In this document: positions 57,199 to 64,000 of the stretch, one piece after another | How positions within the stretch are numbered: position 1 is the first letter of the stretch | Layout of the letters: every line of letters begins with the position of its first letter | DNA from: Hyphomicrobiales bacterium | GTDB lineage: Bacteria; Pseudomonadota; Alphaproteobacteria; Rhizobiales; Rhizobiaceae | NCBI GenBank assembly: GCA_900467745.1 | Contig: UBQW01000013.1 | Location: 1-64,000 of the forward strand | Length of the DNA: 64,000 nucleotides | Reading direction: 5' to 3' | Translations under genes and position numbers: made by a program | The notes under the pieces: model-generated | Told to the model about the DNA's origin: nothing | Database searches by the model: none | What the model saw: the letters and a program-made list of their open reading frames with translations, nothing else

Positions 57199-57924
57199 AT
57201 GAGCAGAGTCGCTGTTGTCACCGGCGGTACGCGCGGTATTGGCGCCGCCATTTCACTGGCCTTGAAAAGTGCAGGCTATCGGGTCGCGGCCAATTATGCC
57301 GGCAATGACGAGGCCGCACATGCGTTTCACGCGGAGACCGGCATTCCAGTCTTCAAGTGGGACGTGTCCAGCTACGAGGCCTGTTCCGAAGGTCTGGCTC
57401 GGATCGAGGCCGAGGTCGGCCCGATCGAGGTTCTGGTCAACAATGCCGGCATCACGCGCGACGCGATGTTTCACAAGATGACGCCGCAGCAGTGGCACGA
57501 GGTGATCAACACCAACCTCACCGGCCTGTTCAACATGACGCATCAGGTCTGGGCCGGCATGCGCGAGCGCAGCTTCGGCCGCATCGTCAATATCTCGTCT
57601 ATCAATGGTCAGAAGGGCCAGATGGGGCAGGCGAACTATTCGGCGGCAAAGGCCGGCGATCTCGGCTTCACCAAGGCGCTTGCCCAGGAAGGGGCGGCGA
57701 AAAACATCACCGTCAACGCCATCTGCCCCGGCTATATCGGCACCGAGATGGTGCTGGCGGTTCCTGAGAAGGTGCTCAACGAGCGCATCATTCCGCAGAT
57801 CCCGGTCGGGCGTCTTGGAACACCCGACGAGATCGCGCGCTGCGTGGTGTTTCTGGTTTCGGATGATGCTGGCTTTATCACCGGCTCGACGCTCAGCGCC
57901 AATGGCGGGCAGCTGTTCGTCTAA
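57199..57924 (+). CDS. phaB: Acetoacetyl-CoA reductase
   Basis: A 241-residue short-chain dehydrogenase/reductase making (R)-3-hydroxybutyryl-CoA with NADPH. The nucleotide motif T-G-G-T-R-G-I-G, the N-N-A-G motif, catalytic Ser in N-I-S-S-I-N-G-Q-K-G-Q-M-G-Q, and Y-S-A-A-K are all present; the N-G-Q-K-G-Q-M-G-Q segment marks PhaB. ATG 57199 follows GGGGAGCGG. The PHB synthase gene is not in the window. Confidence 0.96.
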   Translation: MSRVAVVTGGTRGIGAAISLALKSAGYRVAANYAGNDEAAHAFHAETGIPVFKWDVSSYEACSEGLARIEAEVGPIEVLVNNAGITRDAMFHKMTPQQWHEVINTNLTGLFNMTHQVWAGMRERSFGRIVNISSINGQKGQMGQANYSAAKAGDLGFTKALAQEGAAKNITVNAICPGYIGTEMVLAVPEKVLNERIIPQIPVGRLGTPDEIARCVVFLVSDDAGFITGSTLSANGGQLFV

Positions 57925-57951
57925 AGCGGGCTCTGCCTTAGACGGATATGC

Positions 57952-58104
57952 TTAGCGGATCGAGGCGGTATGTTCGGTATCGCTGACGGTCGTCTGGTGC
58001 GACGGCTTATGCGGGGTCTTGCTCGTGTCATATGGGTTGAGCGAGGCCGCATAAGTGGCGAGCGCAATCGTCAAGATTGCGGCAGCGCCGATGATCTTCG
58101 TCAT
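57952..58104 (-). CDS. Small secreted or membrane-anchored protein (50 aa)
   Basis: A 50-residue protein starting at ATG 58104, seven bases after a very strong GGGAGGG. Residues 1-20 are a hydrophobic signal or anchor (T-K-I-I-G-A-A-A-I-L-T-I-A-L-A-T-Y-A), followed by a hydrophilic tail rich in Ser, Thr, Lys and His. The ribosome site and clean signal-like start argue that it is real. The in-frame ATG at 58134 would bury the ribosome site. Function unknown. Confidence 0.6.
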   Translation of the reverse strand: MTKIIGAAAILTIALATYAASLNPYDTSKTPHKPSHQTTVSDTEHTASIR

Positions 58105-58189
58105 TGTCTTTCCCTCCCAAACCGGTCGAGGCATTCCTGATCCCGACCGGTGTCGATATTGGGGCGAATTCGAGGAATTATTCGGTCAT

Positions 58190-58336
58190 TCAACCGTTGG
58201 GATGGTGCCGGTCTCGGACCTTCACGGGCACGCGGACGCGCACCTGGTTTTCAGTGCGGAGCGCCATTGCTGCCGTTGCCAGAAATGCCGCCGCGATCAG
58301 TATGGCGGTTGCCGAATTCAGGATGATCTGGGCCAT
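58190..58336 (-). CDS. Small membrane protein (48 aa)
   Basis: A 48-residue open frame on the minus strand starting at ATG 58336, with GAGAGGAT seven bases upstream. Residues 2-26 are a hydrophobic segment (I-I-L-N-S-A-T-A-I-L-I-A-A-A-F-L-A-T-A-A), and the tail alternates basic residues and Val (R-V-R-V-P-V-K-V-R-D-R). It has the same layout as the next small gene 85 bp downstream, so the two may form a unit. Below usual annotation length cut-offs. Function unknown. Confidence 0.5.
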   Translation of the reverse strand: MAQIILNSATAILIAAAFLATAAMALRTENQVRVRVPVKVRDRHHPNG

Positions 58337-58474
58337 GGTTTTATCCTCTCACAGGGGCGGCGCGTCTGATCGGCTGCCGTTCGTGAGGGCAATATGAGCC
58401 TGCCGGCCGTTATCGGATAGACCAGGCTTTGGCGACCGATTGTCAACGCAAAGTTGACAATCGGCATTTCGCGG

Positions 58475-59626
58475 TCACGCAGGCTCGCCGCTGATCCAGG
58501 TCTGGTTGACCTTGATGCCGTCGGTCATATGCACGAGATCGGCGCGCAGGCCGGGCGCGAGGCGACCACGGTCATTAAGCTTCAGGAAGCGAGCAGGATA
58601 AAGCGTGGCCATGCGCAGCGCTTCCGCGAGCGACAGGTCGAGATAGGTGAGGCCATAGCGGATCGCCGAGGCCATATCGACGTCGGAGCCGGCAAGCGTG
58701 CCATCTGACAGCACCAGCCTCGAGCAGAAGGCGCCCGTCTCGCGCCGCACCGTGCGGCCGTTCAGCGTAAAGCTGTTCTCTGTGGAACCCACCAGCGACA
58801 TGGCGTCGGTGACGAAGAACAGCTTGCCCTCGCCGCGCTTGGCTCGAAGCGCTGTGCGCAGCGCCTTGGGATCGACGTGGTGGCCATCTGCGATGATGCC
58901 GCACCAGACGGCCGGATGATCGATTGCCGCGCCCACAAGCCCTGGTGTGCGATGGCCAAGCTGGCTCATGGCGTTGAACAAATGCGTCACCCCACGGGCG
59001 CCAGCGTCGAAGCGCGCCTCGGCGGCCTCGCTCGTGCAATCGGAGTGACCGATGCTGACGGTAACGCCGGCCTCGCTCAGTTCTCGAACCTGTCGTGCGG
59101 TGACCTGCTCGGCCGCCATCGTGACCAGCAACGTGCCGATCGCCTCGGCGGCGGCGGAAAGTGCCTTGACGTCGCGGTCGTCAACCGGGCGCATCAGTTC
59201 GGCCAGATGCGCGCCCTTGCGGGCAGGTGCGAGATGCGGACCTTCCAGATGGAGGCCGGCCACGCCGCGGTTCGCCTTGACCGCTTCTTTCGCGGCCTTG
59301 ATCGCAGCGGCCGTGGCTTCACCGGTATCGGTGATCAGCGTAGGCAGGAGCGACGTCGTGCCATAGGGGCGATGCCCCTCGGCGATGCGGTACATGGAGG
59401 CGGGCGATGGTTCGTCGTTCAGCATCCGGCCGGCGCCGCCATTCACCTGGGCGTCGATGAAACCGGGCGCGAGAATGCCGCCGTCGAGCGCGATCGTTTC
59501 GCCATCCGGCAGGTCGTTCAGGCGGGCGATCGTCTCGATGCGGCCGTCTGCGACGACAAGCGCTTTGTCGTCGTGAAAGCGCTCGCCGTCGAAGATGCGG
59601 GCGCCGGTAAAGATCTTGCGCGACAT
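58475..59626 (-). CDS. nagA: N-acetylglucosamine-6-phosphate deacetylase
   Basis: A 383-residue amidohydrolase releasing acetate from GlcNAc-6-phosphate. L-A-P-G-F-I-D-A-Q-V-N-G near residue 55, the metal Glu in G-L-H-L-E-G-P-H-L, H-L-F-N-A-M-S and the catalytic Asp in F-V-T-D-A-M-S are all present. Its ATG shares one base with the stop of the upstream SIS gene. It is the last gene of the GntR-SIS-nagA operon. Confidence 0.95.
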   Translation of the reverse strand: MSRKIFTGARIFDGERFHDDKALVVADGRIETIARLNDLPDGETIALDGGILAPGFIDAQVNGGAGRMLNDEPSPASMYRIAEGHRPYGTTSLLPTLITDTGEATAAAIKAAKEAVKANRGVAGLHLEGPHLAPARKGAHLAELMRPVDDRDVKALSAAAEAIGTLLVTMAAEQVTARQVRELSEAGVTVSIGHSDCTSEAAEARFDAGARGVTHLFNAMSQLGHRTPGLVGAAIDHPAVWCGIIADGHHVDPKALRTALRAKRGEGKLFFVTDAMSLVGSTENSFTLNGRTVRRETGAFCSRLVLSDGTLAGSDVDMASAIRYGLTYLDLSLAEALRMATLYPARFLKLNDRGRLAPGLRADLVHMTDGIKVNQTWISGEPA

Positions 59627-60657
59627 CAGACGGTCTCCGTCACCTTCAAGAGGTTCGCGGGCTTGTCGGGGTCGAAGCCCTTCCGGCGCGTGACCGCCTC
59701 GATCATGCGGTAGTAGACCAGCAGCGAGACCAGCGGATCCAGGAGGCCGTTGCCTGTCGTGGGGACGCGCAGGTTGATGCCGGGGAGTTCCTTGGTCGAG
59801 AAGGGGACGGTGGTGGCGCCGAGCTTGCTCAGGCGCTCCAGCGCCTTGACGTTGTTGGCGTAGGCAGCGTCATCGGGCGTGAAGGCAAGGATCGGGAAAC
59901 CCGGCTGCACCAGGCGCATCGGGCCGTGCATGAGTTCGGCAAGCGAGAATGCCTCGGCATGCAGGCCGGAGGTCTCCTTGGCCTTGAGCGCCGCCTCGAG
60001 CGCGATGGCGAAGGCCGGGCCGCGGCCGCCGGTGTAGAGCGAGGTAGCGTTGAACAGCACGTCTTCGGCGGCAGCCGTATCGATGCCCGATGTGGCGCTC
60101 AGCGCTTCGGGAAGCTTTTCAAGTGCTGCCTGCAGGTCGCTGCTGGCGCCGATTGCCGCCGTGACGCCCGAGAGGGCCGCGACCGAGGCGATGAAGGATT
60201 TGGTTGCCGCGACGCTCTTTTCGGCGCCGGCGTTGAGGTCGAGCACGAGATCGGCCTGCTTGGCGAGCGGGCTGTCGGTGACGTTGACGACGGCGATGGT
60301 CGTCGCGCCGCCGCGCTTGGCCGCTTCCTGAAGCGCGACGATATCGGGGCTCGCGCCCGACTGCGAAACTGTGAAGTGAATGCCGCCCTTGAGGCGCAGC
60401 GGCGTGCCGTATACCGACGCGATCGACGGGCCGACCGAGGCCACCGGAATGCCGCAGGTGATCTCGAAGAGGTATTTGAAGAAGGTGGCGGCGTGGTCGG
60501 ACGAGCCGCGCGCGGCGGTGGTGACGACGCTTGGCGCATTCTTGGAAAATAGCTTGGCAATCTCGTCGAAAACAGGCTTTTCTTTGCGCAGCAGCGTCGC
60601 AACCACCTCGGGGGACTGGCCTGCTTCCTGCAACATCAGCGACTGGGGTTCACTCAT
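59626..60657 (-). CDS. SIS-domain protein, probable glucosamine-6-phosphate deaminase
   Basis: A 343-residue protein with two sugar-isomerase (SIS) domains and no glutaminase domain, so it resembles the isomerase half of GlmS and the NagB-II/AgaS-type deaminases. T-A-A-R-G-S-S-D-H-A-A near residue 50, S-Q-S-G-A-S-P-D-I-V in the first SIS domain, and A-E-L-M-H-G-P-M in the second are diagnostic. Placed between a GntR regulator and nagA, it most likely converts glucosamine-6-phosphate to fructose-6-phosphate. Overlaps both neighbours. Confidence 0.9.
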   Translation of the reverse strand: MSEPQSLMLQEAGQSPEVVATLLRKEKPVFDEIAKLFSKNAPSVVTTAARGSSDHAATFFKYLFEITCGIPVASVGPSIASVYGTPLRLKGGIHFTVSQSGASPDIVALQEAAKRGGATTIAVVNVTDSPLAKQADLVLDLNAGAEKSVAATKSFIASVAALSGVTAAIGASSDLQAALEKLPEALSATSGIDTAAAEDVLFNATSLYTGGRGPAFAIALEAALKAKETSGLHAEAFSLAELMHGPMRLVQPGFPILAFTPDDAAYANNVKALERLSKLGATTVPFSTKELPGINLRVPTTGNGLLDPLVSLLVYYRMIEAVTRRKGFDPDKPANLLKVTETV

Positions 60658-61427
60658 AGCTCGTCTCCAATTCTCAATTCTGCAACAAAATCATATGCAT
60701 CGCCACGATAGTGGGAGCGGGTGTATTCAACGACGCGCTGGTCTTCCAGGCGCGATACGCGTTCGATCAGAAGGGCTGGTGCGCCGGCCGCAACGTCGAG
60801 CGCTGCCGCCGAGGTCGCGTCGAGCGTAACGGCGGAGAGCTTCTGCAGCGCGCGAACCGGGCGGTGGCCGCTTGCCGTCAGCGCGTCGTAGAGCGAGCCT
60901 TCGCCGCCGGCGGTGTCATCGAGAAACTTCACGGGAACCACCGAGCGATCGATCGCCAGCGGCAGCCCGTCGGCAAGGCGCAGGCGATCGAGGCGCAACA
61001 CGCGCTCGTCGACGCCGAGGCCCAGCAGGAAGGCCTCCTCCGGCGAGGGCTTGTTGATGGTGCGCGACAGGATCCGCGCTGCCGGAACGCGGCCGCGCGA
61101 GCGCATGTCTTCGGAGAAGGATGAAAGTCGCCAGAGCGACTGCTCCATGCGCTCGACCTTGGCGGAGACGAAGGTGCCGCTGCCATGGCGCGATTCCAGC
61201 GTGCCCGAATTCAGGAGATCGCGATAGGCGGTGCGCACCGTGACGCGACCGATCTTCAGGGCTTCCGCCAGATCACGCTCGCTCGGCAGTGCGGCCCCAG
61301 GCTTCAGCAGCCCTTCATTGATCAGCCCGGTCAGTGTCTGCGCGAGACGACGATAGAGAGGTCCGCTGCGCGCTGTGTCGCGCAGTCCGCGTGCCTCAAT
61401 CTCGGCTATCAGACTGGTTCTATCCAT
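60654..61427 (-). CDS. GntR-family regulator (HutC/NagR-like, UTRA domain)
   Basis: A 257-residue repressor from ATG 61427; a longer frame to 61463 lies over the promoter. The N-terminal winged helix has P-S-E-R-D-L-A-E-A-L-K-I-G-R-V-T-V-R-T-A-Y-R, and a UTRA ligand domain follows (L-R-L-D-R-L-R-L-A-D-G-L-P-L-A). As first gene of an operon with nagA it is the likely amino-sugar sensor. GGAACC/GGTTC repeats just upstream may be its operator. It overlaps the SIS gene by 4 nt. Confidence 0.92.
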   Translation of the reverse strand: MDRTSLIAEIEARGLRDTARSGPLYRRLAQTLTGLINEGLLKPGAALPSERDLAEALKIGRVTVRTAYRDLLNSGTLESRHGSGTFVSAKVERMEQSLWRLSSFSEDMRSRGRVPAARILSRTINKPSPEEAFLLGLGVDERVLRLDRLRLADGLPLAIDRSVVPVKFLDDTAGGEGSLYDALTASGHRPVRALQKLSAVTLDATSAAALDVAAGAPALLIERVSRLEDQRVVEYTRSHYRGDAYDFVAELRIGDEL

Positions 61428-61457
61428 GAGATTAAAATAGAACCTCTTTGGAACCAA
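61415..61457. promoter_or_regulatory. Candidate GntR operator region (GGTTC/GAACC repeats)
   Basis: TGGTTC (61415-61420), TAGAACC (61438-61444) and TTGGAACCAA (61448-61457) cluster around the start of the GntR gene. The last is a short palindrome. They could be an autoregulatory operator; this is pattern only. Confidence 0.3.
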
Positions 61458-61478
61458 TTGCAAGCGCTAACTTGCATG

Positions 61479-61508
61479 AAAAAACCCTCGCAGAGCTTTG
61501 CGAGGGCT
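61479..61508 (-). terminator. Rho-independent terminator of galM
   Basis: On the minus strand GCCCTCGCA and TGCGAGGG pair around an AAGCTC loop, followed by six T. Confidence 0.93.
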
Positions 61509-61540
61509 TGATGACATCAGGAGCGGTCGGCTTGCTGCCG

Positions 61541-62563
61541 TCAGTTCTTCGAGAAAATGTAGTCCGTTTCCTGGCGCAGGACTTCGCCGGGGCGCAGAAC
61601 CGCGTTGGGGAAGCCCTCGTGGTTGATGGCGTCTGGCCAGATCTGCGTTTCCAGGCAGAAGCCGGCGAAGGGGCCGTATTTGCGGCCATCAATGCCCGGC
61701 ACCGGCACATCGAGCTTGAACGCCGCGTAGAACTGGACGCCCGGCTCGGTCGTGCGCACTTCCATCGAGACGCCGGAATAGAGGCTGCGCGCGAGCACCA
61801 CGGAGCGCTTGGCGACACGTTCGGACGAGAGGCAGAAATTGTGATCGTAGAGCGCCTGGGTGTCGCCCTCGAAGCGCTTGAGCGAGGCCATTTCACGGAA
61901 ATCGAACACCGTGCCCTCGACGGGCCGGATCTCGCCGGTCGGGATCTGCCGCTCGTCGGTCGGAAGATAGCTGTCGGCCGCGATCATGATGTCGTGGCCA
62001 AGCGTATCGTCGCGGCCGTCGAGATTGAAATAGGCGTGCTGGCAGACATTGGCTATGGTCGGCTGGTCGCTCGTCGTCTCGTAGACCACCGAGAGTTCGC
62101 CATCGCCATGCACGCGGTAGGTGACGAGGATGGTGCAATTGCCGGGATAGCCGCCGCGGCCATCGGCGTCGACGATCTTCAGGACGACGCGGTCGCTGTC
62201 GTGCTCGACGATCGTCCAGTTGCGCAGCGCGATGTTCTCGAAGCCGCCATGCAGGTGGCTGACGCCGTTTTCGTTGAGGTCGAGCTGATAATTCTTGCCA
62301 TCGATCGTGAACTTGCCGCCGCCAATGCGATTGGCATTGCGGCCGGGCGTCGCGCCAAAATAGGCGGAATGGGCGGGATAGCTGTCGAAATCATCGAAGC
62401 CGAGGGTGAGCGGCGCGTCATGGCCTTCGAGCCTGAGATCCTGAATGACGGCGCCCCAGGTGATCACCTTGGCGGTGAGCCCGCCGCCCGAGATTTCGAC
62501 GCGATGGACGGTCTCGCCCGTCTTCGTCGTTCCAAAAACGTCCCGCTTCAATCCATCCGCCAT
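61541..62563 (-). CDS. galM: Aldose 1-epimerase (mutarotase)
   Basis: A 340-residue enzyme interconverting sugar anomers. ATG 62563 follows GGGGAGGAAACAGG; a longer frame to 62653 is rejected. The substrate motifs G-R-N-A-N-R-I near residue 75, N-G-V-S-H-L-H-G-G-F near 100, the catalytic His in V-C-Q-H-A-Y-F-N-L-D-G and the C-terminal Glu region C-L-E-T-Q are present. It lies between metA and the amino-sugar operon but has its own terminator. Confidence 0.95.
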   Translation of the reverse strand: MADGLKRDVFGTTKTGETVHRVEISGGGLTAKVITWGAVIQDLRLEGHDAPLTLGFDDFDSYPAHSAYFGATPGRNANRIGGGKFTIDGKNYQLDLNENGVSHLHGGFENIALRNWTIVEHDSDRVVLKIVDADGRGGYPGNCTILVTYRVHGDGELSVVYETTSDQPTIANVCQHAYFNLDGRDDTLGHDIMIAADSYLPTDERQIPTGEIRPVEGTVFDFREMASLKRFEGDTQALYDHNFCLSSERVAKRSVVLARSLYSGVSMEVRTTEPGVQFYAAFKLDVPVPGIDGRKYGPFAGFCLETQIWPDAINHEGFPNAVLRPGEVLRQETDYIFSKN

Positions 62564-62653
62564 CCTGTTTCCTCCCCGGTTCGCGTCCGCAATTTCGCGA
62601 GGGAACCTGCTCTCAATTGAATGAAATCGCAACCGCCGCGATATAAAAAACAA

Positions 62654-62679
62654 ACGCCGCCGGTCGGGTCCGGCGGCGT
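62654..62679 (-). terminator. Rho-independent terminator of metA
   Basis: On the minus strand CGCCGCCGG and CCGGCGGCG pair around a short loop, followed by TTTGTTTTTT. Confidence 0.92.
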
Positions 62680-62699
62680 ATCAAGCAAGGCGAAAGGCT

Positions 62700-63623
62700 T
62701 CAGCCGTCCTCGCCAATATCTTCCAGATTGTAAGGCGTCGTCTGGTAGATTTCGTTGATCCAGTTGCCGAAAAGCAGGTGCGCGTGGCTGCGCCAGCGGT
62801 TCTGCGGCGGGATCGACGGGTCGTTATGCGGGAAATAATTGTGCGGCATCTTGATCGGAACGCCGGCATTCACGTCGCGGAAATACTCGTCGCCGAGCGA
62901 CGTTGAATCATATTCGACGTGGTTGAAGATATAGAGCCGGTTGCCCTTCTTCTCGTGAACCAGGCAGACGCCCATCTCGCTCGATTCCATCAGGATTTCG
63001 AGCGTGTCAGATTTTTCGATATCGGCGCGGCGCACTTCCGTCCAGCGCGAGACCGGAACCTCGAAATTGTCGGAGAAACCGTTCAGATAGACCGACGACG
63101 GCTTGAGGTTCTTGTGGCGATAGACGCCGAAGGCCTTTTCCGTCAGCGCGTGCTTGGGGATGTCGTGGAAATGGTAGATCGCGGCCATCGCGCCCCAGCA
63201 GACATTCATCGCGGAGTGCACGTTGGTGCGCGTCCAGTCGAAAATCTGCTGCATTTCATCCCAATAAGTAACGTCTTCGTATGGAAGCGTTTCGATCGGC
63301 GCGCCTGTGATGATGAAGCCGTCGAACTTCCGGTGTTTGATCTCCTCCCAGGTCTGGTAGAAGGAGAAGAGATGATCTTCCGAGGTGTTCTTCGCCTTGT
63401 GGTTCCCGACGCGAACAAGCGACAGCTCGACCTGCAGCGGCGAGGCGCCGATGAGGCGCGCCATCTGGATCTCGGTCTTGATCTTGTTCGGCATGAGGTT
63501 CAGAAGCCCGATCTGCAGGGGGCGAATGTCCTGACGGATCGCGGCCGTCTCGGTCATAACGCGCACACCTTCCTGAACCAGGGTTTCAAAGGCGGGCAGG
63601 GTATCGGGGATTTTGATCGGCAT
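62700..63623 (-). CDS. metA: Homoserine O-acyltransferase (MetA/MetAS)
   Basis: A 307-residue enzyme that activates homoserine in methionine synthesis. ATG 63623 ([10 protein letters not shown]) is the family start; a codon set three residues earlier is possible. The Cys nucleophile is in N-V-C-W-G-A-M-A near residue 142, with the His in H-V-E-Y-D-S and the Glu in D-E-Y-F-R-D. Many enzymes named MetA use acetyl-CoA instead of succinyl-CoA; the G-A-P-I-E-T segment would fit either. Controlled by the SAM-II riboswitch upstream. Confidence 0.95.
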   Translation of the reverse strand: MPIKIPDTLPAFETLVQEGVRVMTETAAIRQDIRPLQIGLLNLMPNKIKTEIQMARLIGASPLQVELSLVRVGNHKAKNTSEDHLFSFYQTWEEIKHRKFDGFIITGAPIETLPYEDVTYWDEMQQIFDWTRTNVHSAMNVCWGAMAAIYHFHDIPKHALTEKAFGVYRHKNLKPSSVYLNGFSDNFEVPVSRWTEVRRADIEKSDTLEILMESSEMGVCLVHEKKGNRLYIFNHVEYDSTSLGDEYFRDVNAGVPIKMPHNYFPHNDPSIPPQNRWRSHAHLLFGNWINEIYQTTPYNLEDIGEDG

Positions 63624-63672
63624 AGCGGTCACTCGATGAAAAAACGAAAATATCGCTATCGGTCCGCACGCG

Positions 63673-63726
63673 GCCCTTTAGCAACTTCTTTAACGTGGCT
63701 GCAAGCCGGCCGGCCAAATCACCACG
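63673..63726 (-). promoter_or_regulatory. SAM-II riboswitch (metA leader)
   Basis: On the minus strand the sequence runs CGTGGTGATTTGG, a CCGGC/GCTTGCAGCCACG pairing region, then TTAAAGAAGTTGCTAAAGGG, matching the conserved SAM-II pattern including the H-type pseudoknot partners. It lies about 50 bp upstream of metA. In this class, SAM binding hides the ribosome site and lowers translation. Confidence 0.95.
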
Positions 63727-63734
63727 GAGCGCTC

Positions 63735-63763
63735 TAAATAGACCCAGTCAGGCCGCGAATCAA
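63735..63763 (-). promoter_or_regulatory. Promoter of the SAM-II/metA transcript
   Basis: On the minus strand TTGATT (63758-63763), a 17-bp spacer and TATTTA (63735-63740) form a sigma70-type promoter whose start would fall just before the riboswitch. Confidence 0.6.
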
Positions 63764-63886
63764 TGACCGATACGCGGCGTCGCCTATTTGCCGAGGTAAC
63801 TCGCGCATTACCTGATGCTAGAAACTGTTGCTGGACAGGCTGACTCACGGTGCTATTCAGGTGCTACATACGCGTAAGGAAGCATG

Positions 63887-64000
63887 ATGGCAGAGGACGT
63901 CAAAAGCAGACCGAGCATCCAGGGGCAGGACCGGGTAGGGTATGATCTCAGCCTGATCTTCCGTCTCAAGGTGATGTTTTCGGCATTCTGGCATTCCAGG
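63887..64000 (+). CDS. Start of an unidentified protein, cut by the right edge
   Basis: ATG 63887 (or the adjacent ATG 63884) follows TAAGGAAG and opens a frame with no stop to the end of the window, 38 codons. The residues A-E-D-V-K-S-R-P-S-I-Q-G-Q-D-R-V-G-Y-D are hydrophilic and then become hydrophobic (L-S-L-I-F-R-L-K-V-M-F-S-A-F-W). This could be the start of a fused permease-ATPase ABC protein, but too little is visible to assign it. Confidence 0.55.
   Translation, partial: MAEDVKSRPSIQGQDRVGYDLSLIFRLKVMFSAFWHSR

Overview
The window reads as a chromosomal segment of a Rhizobiaceae bacterium (Rhizobium/Sinorhizobium/Agrobacterium group). The evidence is high GC, the alphaproteobacterial order rplU-rpmA-GNAT-GNAT-obgE-proB-proA-nadD ... 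rsfS-rlmH-envC-like-ctpA-yibQ-rppH, the ndvA-expR-pyc order known from Sinorhizobium meliloti, a LexA box of the alphaproteobacterial GTTC-N7-GTTC type, a SAM-II riboswitch before metA, and phaR/phaAB. A 15/16 match to the chromosomal parS centromere site lies just after leuB, which would suit a position in the origin-proximal domain.

Layout. 1-2.35 kb (minus): a translationally coupled phospholipid cassette (PlsC-like, CdsA-like, small membrane protein, CDP-alcohol phosphatidyltransferase running off the left edge). 2.5-4.6 kb: two small DUF proteins (DUF6074, DUF2322), then an AT-richer two-gene unit that looks like a Panacea (SocA-like) antitoxin plus a small toxin, next to the 3' end of a tRNA-Ser(CGA). 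4.9-12.0 kb: L21/L27, two GNATs, an endonuclease/exonuclease/phosphatase-family protein that seems to start at ATT, then obgE-proBA-nadD. 12.0-15.5 kb: a minus-strand small RNA with three anti-Shine-Dalgarno loops, and a molybdate module (ModE box, modA, an internal terminator, modBC, convergent modE). 15.7-21.4 kb: rsfS, rlmH, EnvC-like, ctpA, YibQ-like, rppH.

21.5-28.4 kb (minus): bacterioferritin with its ferredoxin, then the SOS mutasome imuA-imuB-dnaE2 behind a perfect LexA box. 28.4-34.1 kb: metallopeptidase, DUF1737, CitE-like lyase, small membrane protein, VOC protein, leuD, serine/threonine dehydratase, leuB, parS-like site. 34.1-40.1 kb: tandem PAP2 phosphatases, an MFS carrier with a roughly 195-residue insert, a VOC protein, and the cyclic-glucan exporter ndvA. 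40.4-44.8 kb: ExpR-type LuxR regulator and pyruvate carboxylase. 44.8-49.5 kb: polar amino-acid ABC transporter (minus), DeoR regulator and MFS carrier.

49.5-58.4 kb: ispG, LysE exporter, ispA, mtgA, GST, rpmF, a small membrane protein, phaR divergent from phaAB, and two very small secreted or membrane proteins. 58.4-64 kb: the amino-sugar operon GntR-SIS-nagA, galM, metA with SAM-II riboswitch, and the start of an unidentified gene at the right edge. No insertion sequence, prophage or CRISPR array was seen. The most unusual items are the toxin-antitoxin unit and its operator, the triple-hairpin sRNA, the parS-like site, two probable non-canonical start codons (ATT, CTG), the terminator between modA and modB, and a PAP2 gene that reads through its own terminator into a convergent gene.
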